Shown: positions 22,482 through 34,820 of the stretch, piece by piece
Layout of the letters: each line of letters begins with the position of its first letter
How positions within the stretch are numbered: the stretch's first letter is position 1
NCBI RefSeq assembly: GCF_030272615.1
Contig: NC_081407.1
Span: 378,704,400-378,768,399, forward strand
Length of the DNA: 64,000 nucleotides
Direction of reading: 5' to 3'
DNA from: Cryptomeria japonica
Lineage: Eukaryota; Streptophyta; Pinopsida; Cupressales; Cupressaceae
Translations under genes and position numbers: made by a program
The notes under the pieces: model-generated
Told to the model about the DNA's origin: nothing
What the model saw: only the letters and a program-made list of their open reading frames with translations
The model's database searches: none

Positions 22482-25400
22482 ACACAAGTACCATTAACGA
22501 CCTTCACCATAACGTCTTAACCCTCACTGATACATCTAATGCGCTTAACCTAATCGATGAAATAATGCCCATTATCCACCCTGAACTCATCAAATGGAAC
22601 CAACCAAATCCCCCATGTCTTGACTTCTTCCAAAATGATGACGCCATCATTGACTTTTTGGAATTAAGGGATAATCTACCAAGCGGGGATCACAAAGCTA
22701 GATTCGCCATTGAACTTAATAGCATAGTATACTTCGGGGTGGATGCCAAACCTTTTAGCTGCAAAAATATAATAATAAAACATGGATCTTCTAGTGAAAA
22801 CCACACTGTGGCACTGTTTGATCCAAAAAAAGTAAAAAGAAAGAGCGTATCCAATGGTGAAAACCTCTCTGAGGCACCTGAGGACGAAGGGTTTGACATT
22901 CTCCTTGCTAGTGCACAACAAGAACGATCAACGATTTTCATCGAGGAAACCAAAGAATACAATGTGGGGACTCCTGACAATCCTCATATCATACATCTGA
23001 CATCTCTTCTCACTCCAAAGGAACAACCTAAGTTTATAGAGTTCTTTCAGAAGCACCAGATCAACTTTGCATGGTCATATGCAAACATGCCTGGGCTTGA
23101 TCCTTATTTAGTCATGCATCACCTCACAGTAGTAGAAGGAGCAAAACTTGTCAAGCAGAAGCTTCGTAAGATGCATCCTCGGATTGCAGTGCTAGTCAAA
23201 ACAGAACTCAAGAAACTCCTAGATGTTGGTTTCATTAGACCAATTGATTATGCAGAATGGATCTCCAACATTGTGCCTGTCGGCAAACCAAAAGGGGGCA
23301 TCCACATTTGTACTAACTTCAGAGATCTGAATAAGGCATGTCCTAAGGATGACTTCCCCCTACCAAATATCGACATCATAGTGGATCTGACAGCAGGACA
23401 TGCCATGCTTTCACTCATGGATGGCTTTTCAGGATACAATCAAATAAAGATCACACCAAAAGATCAACATAAGACAACCTTCACCTGTCCATGGGGCACA
23501 TATTGCTGGAATGTAATGCCTTTTGGTCTAAAGAATGCAGGAGCAACCTATCAAAGAGTAATGACCACCATCTTCCATGACATGATGCATACTATGATGG
23601 AAGATTATGTTGATGACTTACTAGCAAAATCACTTACCAGAGAAGGACATCTCCACATCTTAGATAAAATCTTTGATAGACTAGAACAATACCATGTTCG
23701 ACTCAACCCAAAGAAATGTGTCTTTGGAGTAACCTCCAGGAAGCTTCTAGGATACATTGTCTCAAGCAAAGGTATTGAGGTCGACCCAGCAAAGGTAAAA
23801 GCAATCATGGATATGCCACCACCAAAGAATATCAGGCAGCTAAGGACATTACAAGGGTGACTTCAATCCATCCAAAGATTCATTGCATAGTTGGCAGATA
23901 AATGTCACCCATTCACACACCTGCTACACAAGAACATCCACTTTTAGTGGGATGCTCGATGCCAACAAGCATTTCAGATGCTTAAAGACTATCTCATAAA
24001 TCCACCATTGCTGATGCCGCCAGATCCAAGTAGACCGTTGTTACTCTATATCTCAGCAACAAGTATAGCATTGGGTGTACTACTAGCACAACATAATGCA
24101 GAAGGAAAAGAGTGTGCTGTTTACTACATCTCTCGCACACTGGTGGGCTATGAATTCAATTACACACCTATCGAGCGAGCTTGCCTAGCAGTAATCCTGG
24201 CAGCCACTAAGCTGAGGCATTATCTGTTAACACACAAAGTACAACTCATTCCAAAGATTGATCCACTCAAGTATTTACTCAGCAAAGCAGCATTGACAGG
24301 TCGCTTAGCCAAATGGGTGATGATTCTAAGTGAATTTGACATTGAGTATGTAGACCGTAAAGCTATCAAAGGTCAAGTTATTGCAAATCAGTTGGCCGAT
24401 GCACCCCTCATAGGCGATCATCCTCTCATTTCCAATTTTTTAGATGAAGAGATATTCATGATCACAACAACACAACCATGGAAACTATACTTTGATGGTT
24501 CATACACTAGGCACGGCTCGGGGGTAGGCATTCTGTTTATCACACCTCAAGGTGACAGCATTCCGAAGTCTTATAGGCTCACATTTCCATGCACAAACAA
24601 CATAGCAAAGTATGAGGCCTTGATCACAGGACTCAGGCTAGCCATAAAACAGAAATTACAAGAACTGCAAGTATATGGTGATTCCCAACTAGTCATTCAA
24701 CAAGCAACAGATGAGTATCAGACCAAGGATGATAAACTGATGCCATATAAGCAAATGGTGGACACTCTAAAGACATCATTTACTAATATCACTTTTGAGC
24801 AGATACCAAGAGATCAGAATCGAGCTGCTGATGCTATGGCTACCATCGCATCTCTCCTAGATCTTCCACAAAATTCAACACACTACGAGTTCTTGGTAGA
24901 ACAGCTTTGGATTCCTGCTTATGATATCCCCAAATCCAAAAGGATATGTCGCCTTGTCGGTTCTGAATCCCCATGGTATGGTGAGTTCTACACCTATCTC
25001 CGCGATCACACCCTTCCCCCCAACCAATCGAATAACCAACGTAAAACCTTCATTCGTCAAACTACTCGATATACCATTATTGCCAAAACCCTATACCGAC
25101 GCAGTCTTGATGGTACTCTCCTTTGATGTCTGGAACAAGATGAGATAACAAAGGCCTTGGAAGAAGTACATGAAGGAATATGCAGGACTCACTCAAGTGG
25201 TCCATCACTAGCCAAGAAGCTCCTGCGAGCTGGATACTATTGGCCATCTATGGAAAAGGATTCCTACTACTTTGTCAGAAAATGCAAGAAATGTCAAGTT
25301 CACGGCGACCTGATACATGCACCAGCCCAGGAACTGCAACCAATCACGACACCATGGCCTTTCTGTCAATGGGGCCTTGACCTTGTGGGTAAGATTCATC

Positions 25401-26230
25401 CATCTTCATCCAATGGCCATAAATTCATTATTACCGCCACTGAATATTTCATAAAGTGGATCGAAGGTGTTCCACTTACCCAAGTCACTAGCAAGCAGAT
25501 CACCTCATTCATCCTCAACTACATCATCTGCCGGTATGGTGTGCCCATGTCCATCATCACAGATAATGGTCTTCCTTTCAAAAATTAGGATGTTCGCGAA
25601 CTTTGTGAGAAATTTCATATCCAACACCGCTTTTCCACTCCCTATTACCCACAAGGCAATGGTCAGGCCGAAGCATCCAATAAAAACATATTGAGGATCC
25701 TAAAGAAGATAGTCAATGATGCCGGTCGTGATTGGCATGTTCAATTGAATCCAGCACTATGGGCATATCGAACTAGCATTCGAACCCCTATAGGCACAAC
25801 TCCTTATTCATTGGTCTATGGTGCAGAAGCTATCTTGCCTATTGAGGTCGAGATACCATCATTACGGGTTTCCTTGCACAATCTCATCGATGATGAAGCC
25901 TACAGAGTATCCCGTCTTCGGGACTTAGAGTTACTTGATGAGAAATGACAAGCTGCATACAATCACCTCAAAGCCTATCAGCAGTGCATGAGTAGAAGCT
26001 ACAATTACCGAGTTAGATCTCGTACATTTGAGGTAGGTGATCTTGTTCTACGAGAGAATCCTCACAACCAACCAAATAGAGAACATCAGGGCAAGTTTGA
26101 ATCAAACTGGCTGGGCCCATATGTTGTCACTACTATATTCGGGTCTGGGGCATATTAGTTGGCTACATCAGAAGGAGAACCGCTCATAGATCCAATCAAT
26201 AGCATGCACCTCAAACGGTTTTATACCTAA
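22482..26230 (+). pseudogene. pol: 5'-truncated Tat pol, element 3 (seven in-frame stops)
   Basis: One frame from about 22482 to TAA 26228-26230 is homologous to element 1/2 pol but clearly divergent, so it belongs to another Tat family. Gag, protease and G-patch are missing; homology begins just upstream of the RT. Seen: MDGFSGYNQIKI, YVDD at 23606-23617, gypsy RNase H, archaeal-type RNase H (FDGSYTRHG, GDSQLV), integrase HHCC, DDE core and WLGPYVV. Stops occur at 23858, 23888, 23945, 25124, 25586, 25946 and 26156, all readable as CGA or CAG turned into TGA or TAG. Two odd residues: ICTNFRDL where elements 1 and 2 have ICTDFRD, and NNIAKYEAL where they have NNIAEYEAL, which removes the expected catalytic Glu of the second RNase H. 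Confidence 0.92.
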
Positions 26231-26346
26231 GCTATACAGAGCATCAGGCTCCCCTACATATCAGAAAATACCAAAAACATTCAGAAAAATGTCCTGAAGA
26301 AATACAAAAACATTCAAAAAGTAAAGAAAAAATCATTCATCCAAAC

Positions 26347-26411
26347 GGTGAACAACCACTTCGGTGGCACCTTGGGTAAGTGCGATGGTGAAAACCTGGC
26401 AAATAGGCGCT
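26347..26411 (+). other. Post-pol hairpin modules, element 3
   Basis: Module B' (26347-26371) reads GGTG, spacer, CCAC/GTGG around TTCG, then CACC, with full pairing of GGTG and CACC. Module A' (26387-26411) has CCTG with TAGG (one G-T wobble) around GCAAA, then CGCT. The order is B then A, the reverse of elements 1 and 2. Confidence 0.65.
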
Positions 26412-26629
26412 ATTATCTTTCAGGCTCATTGCGATCACTTCATACATACACATATCCATCCATCTAAACCATGGCTTGTTACTGGATTTGCGATAAAGAG
26501 ATAGTACTTCATGCGTCTTGCGTCCCACTTTTTTTCATAGTCATGTCTAAAACTTGGGGGTAATACCTTTTAAATCTAGATGATGGAAGTGGATTCTACA
26601 TTACTTATGATTCGTTGGCAAAAACATTC

Positions 26630-26790
26630 AAAAATATCTCACAAAAATACCAAAAACATTGAAAACAATCATCAAAAATACCAAAAACATTGAAAACAAT
26701 CATCAAAATACCAAAAACATTCAAAAACTGTTCCACAAAATCCAAAAACATCAAAAAACAATGAAAATCACACAAAAACATGGCAACACA
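26630..26790 (+). repeat. A-rich tandem repeat, AAAATACCAAAAACATT units
   Basis: Repeats of AAAATACCAAAAACATT joined by GAAAACAATCATC occur at about 30-33-bp spacing, decaying to simpler CAAAAACATTC words. It is equivalent in position to the A-rich DNA after element 2 pol. Confidence 0.65.
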
Positions 26791-28575
26791 TTGTACATAC
26801 TCATCCAAGCAGATACAAAACAAACATTGACATAATACTCACATGATGACCATTTATCAATCAAACCACACAATCAACATCAACACTCAAAACTGTCTTT
26901 AAACAAGGATGCATCCTTCCTTACCAAAACAAAAACAAAAGTGACGTTTTCTTTGACAAGAAAATTATGTTAAGCTATCAAATGCTTGGTTGATTTGTAA
27001 GTACAATCATTCATTTATCTGTATCAGAATCTTTCAGCATTATTTTGTATCATTTGTGCATTATTTCCAATGAAGTTCTGGGGCATGTACTAATGGTGTC
27101 TATGTGGGAAGTTCACCAAGCTACATGATCTAATGCCAAATGCAATCATAGATCACTACGGCTTGCTGACTACAGCGTATACCTCGACCATATGAACATG
27201 AACCATTACCAAGGATCCTTATTCTTTATTCTTTATGTATATACTGTTTGTTTGCAGGTACAATGCTCATTCTTTGGTTCCTCCTCATCCAAATTGGATA
27301 AAGGTTTTATTTCTTAGTACGGTATGCACTTGTCTTAGGATATGATCGGCCTAAGATCAAGGAGGATGATCCAAGTCATTCATGAACAGAGATAATCCTT
27401 ATTTGTTCCGCAAGCAATACTCAGGTCAACTTGATCCATTATATCAAGTTGCTTGTATTAACTTGCTATATCAAATCCATGTAAGAAATACTCTGGTCAT
27501 CTTGAATCTTTATGTCAAGTTGCTTGTATTTTCTTACAACATTTTAAAGCTCAATGATGAAAATAGAGCACTATGGAGTTTCATCTCATCTCATATGTAT
27601 ATATTGCATTTCATTGCATTCCACCCATCCATACATTCATAAGAGCTGCATATCATGCATACATAGTCATAATAATGCATAATCTATTTTACTCATCTTC
27701 TTCCATAGGACTCGGTCCTAGTCCTCCATATCTTCTATCTAACATCGAATCCCCCCTCACCCTCCCTATCTTGATCATCAACATCATCCTAATCCCTTCA
27801 TCGCTTCCCATCCTCACTCATCCACAAAATTAAGCCAGTTACTCTGTCTACACAGATACATCGACTCCCACACACCTAGACTATCAACAGATACTCTGAT
27901 CAAGTATCTTCGGGTCTCAATACGTAATCGATCATGGTAATCCTAGACTACATCAGGCATTTATCATAATGACCTAGTCTCAACGGGGTTGCCATGATTC
28001 CCCACAACCATTCATCACACGCACACACTATCAATTGATCAACCAATCAAACACAATCCATTGGACAATTACATCAATTGTCTACGTCTCAATGAGTATT
28101 TTGCTTCATATACCTTGACTTCATCGAGCAATTACATCAATTGTCTAAGTCACATCAGGTCACTTTGATTCACTTACTTAGACTTTATCATGTCCAAGCG
28201 ACCAACTGACATCAACTATCACGCTTTGATTTGACCGGGGCAATTAAACCGATTGCACCAGATTGTCCAACCAATTTTGATCAATTGTATAGCATCAATC
28301 CAAACCCCACACTACATCTACTATGTATCTCTTGCATGACCTCAGGGTACTTGCTGGCTTGCTGTTTCTTCATATTCACTCCATTTTCTTCCATTCTTTC
28401 ATCATTAGTTCTAATTTCTTCTATTCTACCTCCCCTCCACTTTTCATTCTTTTTCGAGAGATCGCCCGATTTTTCAAACAAAAATAAAAATAAAAATTTG
28501 GCCCATCTCTTGAGGGGGCATACCACCCATTAAATTTACATTTTATGGGGCATTTCTTCACACCAATTTTTCTTT

Positions 28576-28620
28576 CTTTGAAACGACGCGATAAACCGCA
28601 CCGTCTCAAAGAGGGGCAAA
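28576..28620 (+). promoter_or_regulatory. Hairpin plus polypurine tract of element 3
   Basis: A 36-nt hairpin (28576-28611) has arms starting CTTTGAAACGACGCG and ending CCGTCTCAAAG. Relative to element 2 one pair changes from A-T to G-C, a compensatory change. It overlaps the polypurine tract AAAGAGGGGCAAA (28608-28620), which abuts the LTR. Confidence 0.7.
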
Positions 28621-30003
28621 TATAGTCACACAAATCTGTCCTACTTAATTAAATAAATATTCGCTATTTATTTGATTAAAAATCCACTAGCCATCAATTA
28701 GTTAAATTAATATTTAATTAATTTTGTCTCCAAACATTCTTCTATTAATTGAATAAATTATTCAATTTATTTTAATTAATTCATTAAAATCAAATTCCAT
28801 TCAATTAAATAAATAAAATCAATTTATTTAATTAAAATCCCCTTATTCCTCTTTTAAATAAATTAAATAAAACATTTATTTAAATCATTATTCCCCCCCC
28901 ACTTGCATTTTCCTACAAATGCAACTTGCACACATTTATTGAAATAAATGAATTTTTATTTTAATAAAATCCTATTTTCCCTCACCCACCAAATCCACTT
29001 GCAAAATTTAATCCCCTTCTAGAGTCTTCTAACCCCTTCCTAATTAGCCTAATCCATCCCCTAATTATTGTCACATTCCTAAGCAAAATGGAGTCACTTC
29101 TCAAAGACTCCAAAGTCTTTGAAAAGCATTTAATGCTTTGTGTGTTCAACAAATTAACCCCCAATGTCTTCCAAGACCACTAATGGCTCTTACATGACCA
29201 TTTATGGCTCTTACATAACCATTTATGGTTATTTCAATCTTGTCTCCCCAAACATTTATTGTTTTGACCATACTCATCCATTTCACATTTGCACAAGAAT
29301 TTATCCATTGGATAAAAGCTTTATTCTATGAATAAAGAGTTTATTCATTCAACCAACCTTGACTTTAACTCCCAAGGTCATGTCAAGCATTAAATGCTTA
29401 TTCCCTCTCCTCTTAACCTATCTCACATTGACACTTGTCATCCTAGGATTGGGTTGAAAGCCCTCACATGGATTTGAAATCATTCAATCCTAACCCTTGT
29501 TGAGATTGCTCAATCTCAACCATCCATTGCTCCATTTTTCCTATAAATAGAGCCCATTTCTTCATAATCTAGATCCTGAAAACTTGTATGCATTTAACCT
29601 ATAGGCATTTTAGAGAGCATTTAGCATAGCAAACTCTTATATTGTCATTTTGGTTAAAATAAATCATTTTTAGTATCAAATAGCTTAATATTAGCTTTTT
29701 ATTTTACATTTGGAGCAAAATACTACAATCTCAATCCTCCATAAGCATCCATAGTGCAAAAAGCTGCTGAGAGCTACACTATTTTGGAACTTGGAGAGGA
29801 GACGAACAAGGGAGAAGGAGCTAAGGCCATGCTAAGAGGTAGTTAGAGATGCCTCATAATCTTTGTTTCATTTGTTAGATACATTAGCATGCTTTTAGTG
29901 TCTCTCTTGATATGCCTGTTTAGATTAGTTTTTGATTGACTAACACTAACGGTTTCTTATTTTTTTGTGTTGTTTATCATTGACTAACCTTGTCCATTTA
30001 GCA
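28621..30003 (+). repeat. 3' LTR of element 3
   Basis: The LTR starts TATAGTCACA, aligned with TGTAGACACC of element 2, so the terminal TG seems mutated to TA. U3 has AT-rich palindromes, and TATAAATA lies at 29542-29549. The end near 30003-30008 (TTTAGCAGTGCA) is inferred by comparison with the minus-strand LTR, whose end reads GCAGGTGCA. Length is about 1.38 kb. A foldback element starts within a few bases of the end. Confidence 0.65.
29542..29549 (+). promoter_or_regulatory. TATA box of element 3 LTR
   Basis: CTATAAATAGAGCCC contains a canonical TATAAATA. The minus-strand LTR has CTATAAAATGAGC in the corresponding place, which supports a shared promoter. Confidence 0.6.
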
Positions 30004-30010
30004 GTGCATC

Positions 30011-31396
30011 AATAACTATAATTTAATTTAAAAATAAAGTGAAAATCTTATTTTTACAATAATATTAAAATTTAGTTATATAAATATCTAATTATTATTA
30101 ACATTAAATTTAATTATATAAATACTTACATGCATAAAATACTATTTAATTTTTATCTATAAGTTTGAGATAATTGAAATTTCAAAATATAGGTTGTTAG
30201 ATTATTATTGTGGAAGTTATTTTGCTAAGGGGTGAGATTTCATTATATGTTTTATAATTATGTTAGATTAGAAATGGATCAATATATATTTTCCTAGTAA
30301 TTATTAAGCTAAATTAATGGTGGTGCCAAGGGGTATTATCGTCTTCTCATGCAAGGATTAACAATAAAAAATAAAATAGTAAAAAGCGGTACTGGATGTC
30401 AATATGAGGTGCTAATGTATTTCATTGAGTTTTTTGTTGATTTTTTATTGTTGATGAAGCTTGATATACACCAATAAGTAGCTATGTCAGAGAATGTATT
30501 CAAAGTTTACTTGATATGGTTAGAAATGACCTACACAATGTGTGTCTCAATGTCATGCAATCTTGGTCATTAGATAATTTTGTAAACAATGGTAATACTA
30601 AATTCATACGTAAGGTAGGTGATTTAGAGGAAATTAACAATGGCAACCTACCACTATTTTGAATGTCTCATACAATATTGCTAAGGCCTTGACTACATTA
30701 GGTGAATCTTTTATTTTGGTTATGCCTTAGATTTGTCTCACAATTCTTTCAAATGGTCTAGATGCTCTTTGTATCTATGCTTCTTCCTACATTACTATCT
30801 TTGGTAAACATCTTCTTCTTTTGAACGTTTTCGGTCCATTAAAATTTTTTTCCCTTTCGCTCCAACTCTTTATGTTCTTGCTCTGAAAATTTTTAGCTAC
30901 CTACTTTCTCAAGTTATTTTTTAATCTTTGTTCAAGGGGATTAGTCTTCCAAATTCCCCTAAATGGCTGGTTAATGATCATTTTTCTAATGTTTCCTTTC
31001 TCACTCCTCGTGAGATAGAGGATAACATATATTAGGATCTACAAAACCTAAAGATATTCTGTCAAGAATCTATTTCAAACATTGAATGAAAAAATTTTTC
31101 TTACTATAGACAATCCTTTTTTCCAAGCTATTTTGAATTAATTATTTCAATTGGAATTGTATTGAACATGGGGATATCTTCCTTTTTGGGGGAATATTTT
31201 TTCTTTCGATGCAAATATTTCTAAGATTTGGCAAGCTGTGATTGTGATAATTGAGAAAGATCTCTAGTAAAATATCACAAAGCCTCTTTCGCTAGCTATA
31301 AAATTTTAGATTTGTTTTGAGATATTAACTACTACTAATATTTATTATTTCTCATCTTGGGTCCCTTTCAAGGTTTCTTATTTGAAGGTTGAAAAG
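30011..31396 (+). repeat. Left arm of foldback element
   Basis: The outer ~300 bp is very AT-rich; the inner part looks like old coding-type sequence with many stops. I cannot assign it to a protein family. Confidence 0.8.
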
Positions 31397-32478
31397 CTCT
31401 TCCATTTAGATACTTATTTGTCATCACCAAGGTCCAGTTCACAACTCTAGATATAAGTCTCCAGTCGATATTCATGAAAAAAAGACTTGAAGATATCATG
31501 AATCAAATTCCGAGTGCCTTGAGTTTGGGGACAAAAGTAGAAGAGATTCTTGAGTGCCTCAAAATCCCCACATAGAGACCAATTAGAATTGGTAATGTCG
31601 ATATGAGAAAGATGAGTCCCAAGGAAGTCCTTGACATGATAAACACAAGGAGTAATAATCAACTTAGGCTCTAGGACTATAGACCAAACACCTCAAAATG
31701 CTTTTTGCCACATACCACACGAATAATTCTATTGCTATTGAGAATTAATCCAATCCACCATATGCAAGTGTGGATACAATAAAGAATAACCTTTAAAGTG
31801 CCTGTAACCCTGAAAGGGAGTATCTAAAAATATTTGTAACCTTTCCACAAAGGTTTGAGGAAACACACAACTATTTTGTGAATCAATTGCAAAGGGAAGG
31901 CATCAATAACCATTTGGTAGGTGACTTGGTTCTATTTGGAAAGTTTGTATTTAAATATTAATGTAGGCCAAGGAATAAAATTATTTGGGGCTAGGTGAAT
32001 GAAATATGGAAAACCTTTTACTCATTTCAAAAATTTAAGGCATGAGCTCAAGGTAAGAAACCCATTAACCTCTATTGAAAATGGAGAAGAGAAGTCAACC
32101 AAATGGAGTATTGGTTAAATGGATATACCATTTCACAATTCAAGGGCTTGATAGATTCCCAAGATTTCCAAATACTTTTTAGTAAAAAAGTGTTTTGAAT
32201 GTGGATGGATTCCCTTATAGTGAGAAGAGTACCCATACCCAGGACTTTCCAAGATTAACAACATTCAGGAGTGTTAGTGATGATGTAATGATGAACAAGA
32301 ATTTTCTAGGCCTAATTAGCATTGAGTACCCTGATGGTACATTTAGCACACAAGGTAAGTCCTTGGTGACATATGAAAATAAACCCAAAACCTCCAACTT
32401 TATTAGGAAGTAAATAATATTCTAAAATGAAATCCTTGATGACCATTATTGAAGGCTCAAAGAAAAATATCTAAGGAT
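31397..32478. other. Foldback spacer, no recognised gene
   Basis: Unique spacer between the arms. A 71-codon minus-strand open frame (31447-31662) contains LCGDFEALKNLFYFCPQTQG but matches no family I know. I see no conserved motif that would make it a transposase. Confidence 0.5.
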
Positions 32479-33864
32479 CTTTTCAACCTTCAAATAAGAA
32501 ACCTTGAAAGGGGCCCAAGATGAGAAATAATAAATATTAGTAGCAGTTAATATCTCAAAACAAATCTAAAATTTTATAGCTAGCAAAAGAGGCTTTGTGA
32601 TATTTTACTAGAGATCTTTCTCAATTATCACAATCACAACTTCCCAAATCTTAGAAATATTTGCATGGACAGAAAACATATTCCCCCAAAAAGGAAGATA
32701 TCCCCATGTTCAATACAATTCCAATTGAAATAATTAATTCAAAATAGCTTGGAAAAAAGGATTGTCTATAGTAAGAAATTTTTTTTCATTCAATGTTTGA
32801 AATAGATTCTTGACAGAATATCTTTAGGTTTTGTAGATCCTAATATATGTTATCCTCTATCTCACGAGGAGTGAGAAAGGAAACATTAGAAAAATGATCA
32901 TTAACCAGCCATTTAGGGGAATTTGGAAGACTAATCCCCTTGAACAAAGATTAAAAAATAACTTGAGAAAGTAGGTAGCTAAAATTTTTCAGAGCAAGAA
33001 CATAAAGAGTTGGAGCGAGAGGGAAAACTTTTTTAATGGACTGAAAGAGTTCAAAAGAAGAAGATGTTTACCAAAGATAGTAATGTAGGAAGAAGCATAG
33101 ATACAAGGAGCATCTAGACCATTTGAAAGAATTGTGAGACAAATCTAAGGCATAACCAAAATAAAAGATTCACCTAATGCAGTCAAGGCCTTAGCAATAT
33201 TGTATGAGACATTCAAAATAGTGGTAGGTTGCCATTGTTAATTTCCTCTAAATCACCCACCTTACGTATGAATTTAGTATTGCCATTGTTTACAAAATCA
33301 TCTAATGACCAAGCTTGCATGACATTGAGACACACATTGTGTAGGTCATTTCTAACCATATCAAGTAAACTTTGAATACATTCTCTGACATAGCTACTTA
33401 TTGGTGTATATCAAGCTTCATCAACGATAAAAAATCAACAAAAAACTCAATGAAATTCATTAGCACCTCATATTGACATCCATTACCACTTTTTACTATT
33501 TTATTTTTTATTGTTAATCCTTACATGAGAAGACAATAATACCCCTTGGCACCACCATTAATTTAGCTTAATAATTACTAGGAAAATATATATTGATCCA
33601 TTTCCAATCTAACATAATTATAAAACATATAATGAAATCTCACCCCTTAGCAAAATAACTTCCATAATAATAATCTAACAACCTATATTTTGAAATTTCA
33701 ATTATCTCAAACTTATAGATAAAAATTAAATAGTATTTTATGCATGTAAGTATTTATATAATTAAATTTAATGTTAATAATAATTAGATATTTATATAAC
33801 TAAATTTTAATATTATTGTAAAAATAAAATTTTCAATTTATTTTTAAATTAAATTATAGTTATT
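32479..33864 (-). repeat. Right arm of foldback element
   Basis: Reverse complement of 30011-31396, with scattered point differences and no net length difference. Confidence 0.8.
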
Positions 33865-34820
33865 AATAATTTTTATTAAATTTTTATGTGGCATTACCAA
33901 TTTCATTATATGATTCCTATGAAAGTGTTTTAACAATGGACTAAAACCTCATATAATACTAGGCTCCACACATTAGCTTATTATGTGTAAGCAAATTTAG
34001 AAGTTGAATCCACATCTTAGATTTTATTGATGAAATTCTACCCTCACTTGAGTATCACAACCACATAAAGGAAAAAGAAAAATGAAAAAATTCTCATTTG
34101 TTAGGCCAACTAGAGAATAAATATATGCAGACCGAAATTGGAAAGCAGGAAGCGATAGAACCCTAAAAGAAGGCAAAAAACCCTAAAATCGAGATGGGGA
34201 TTTAGGTCAAAAACTGACATCACTAGAATGAGAGAAGAATGATCCAATGAAAAGGGGACAAAGGTAAGGATAAGATGGAATCTCAAACCTAAAATGGAAA
34301 GAAAATGGAAAAATTTGGACCGAAAATAGAAAAGGTGAAATAGGAGGACTGAATCAAGAGCAAACAACCCTAATCAGGATGCAATTAGGCAAAATGTCAT
34401 TGTAAAAGCGATAAGGGAAAGCCCTGATGTGAGAGGGATTAAGTTAAGGGTAAAAGATGATCATGTCTTAACTATTTATGTATCATAATTATCATAATTA
34501 TGTCATAATGTATCATAAGATGATGCGATAATGTATCATGATTATTTAAAATAAATTGACAAATATTCATAAGAGTAGGTATATATTTTTACTTTTATTT
34601 TATGTCATAAACTAATAACTTTAGTCAAATTTTTATATTAAAATTTTATGATCTTGTTCTCATATTGCGCATAGATTGGGCAATGCATGATAAGTAGTAG
34701 TTTCATAAAAATTTAATTTTTTTATTTTAACTTTTTAAACCTATTTTTTTATAATATATATTTAAATAATAAATAGAATCTATAAATAGATTTTTCTAAT
34801 ATATGAAAATTTAATAATAT
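33865..34820. other. AT-rich spacer, no gene seen
   Basis: Non-coding. It holds short TCATAAT-type repeats near 34490-34550 and a Phe/Leu-rich minus-strand open frame (34110-34367) without gene-like features. Confidence 0.5.

Larger units (their letters stand above)
26231..28575 (+). other. Element 3 tail, non-coding
   Basis: This is the tail between pol and the polypurine tract. It holds two hairpin modules (26347-26411), an A-rich tandem repeat (~26640-26790) and the shared block GCTCAATGATGAAAA (27549-27563). A possible remnant of an antisense gene's last codons (GLGPSP then TAA on the minus strand, about 27677-27720) resembles the GVGPS stretch of the PMD tail, but this is weak. No PMD domain is present. 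Confidence 0.65.
30011..33864. mobile_element. Foldback-like element with 1,386-bp inverted arms
   Basis: The left arm 30011-31396 and right arm 32479-33864 are reverse complements with a constant coordinate sum of 63875 at both ends, meaning no net indel. A 1,082-bp spacer separates them. Outer ends read AATAACTATAATTTAATTT on both sides. I find no transposase or target-site duplication. It could be a long-TIR DNA transposon derivative or a local inverted duplication. Confidence 0.8.

Noticed and set aside
28231-28533. Open frames just before the element 3 polypurine tract
   Set aside because: Low-complexity sequence, frames overlap on both strands, and the region is non-coding tail in the related elements.
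34110-34367. Phe/Leu-rich minus-strand open frame, possible membrane protein
   Set aside because: Composition follows local A-rich DNA; no start context, homology or neighbours support it.
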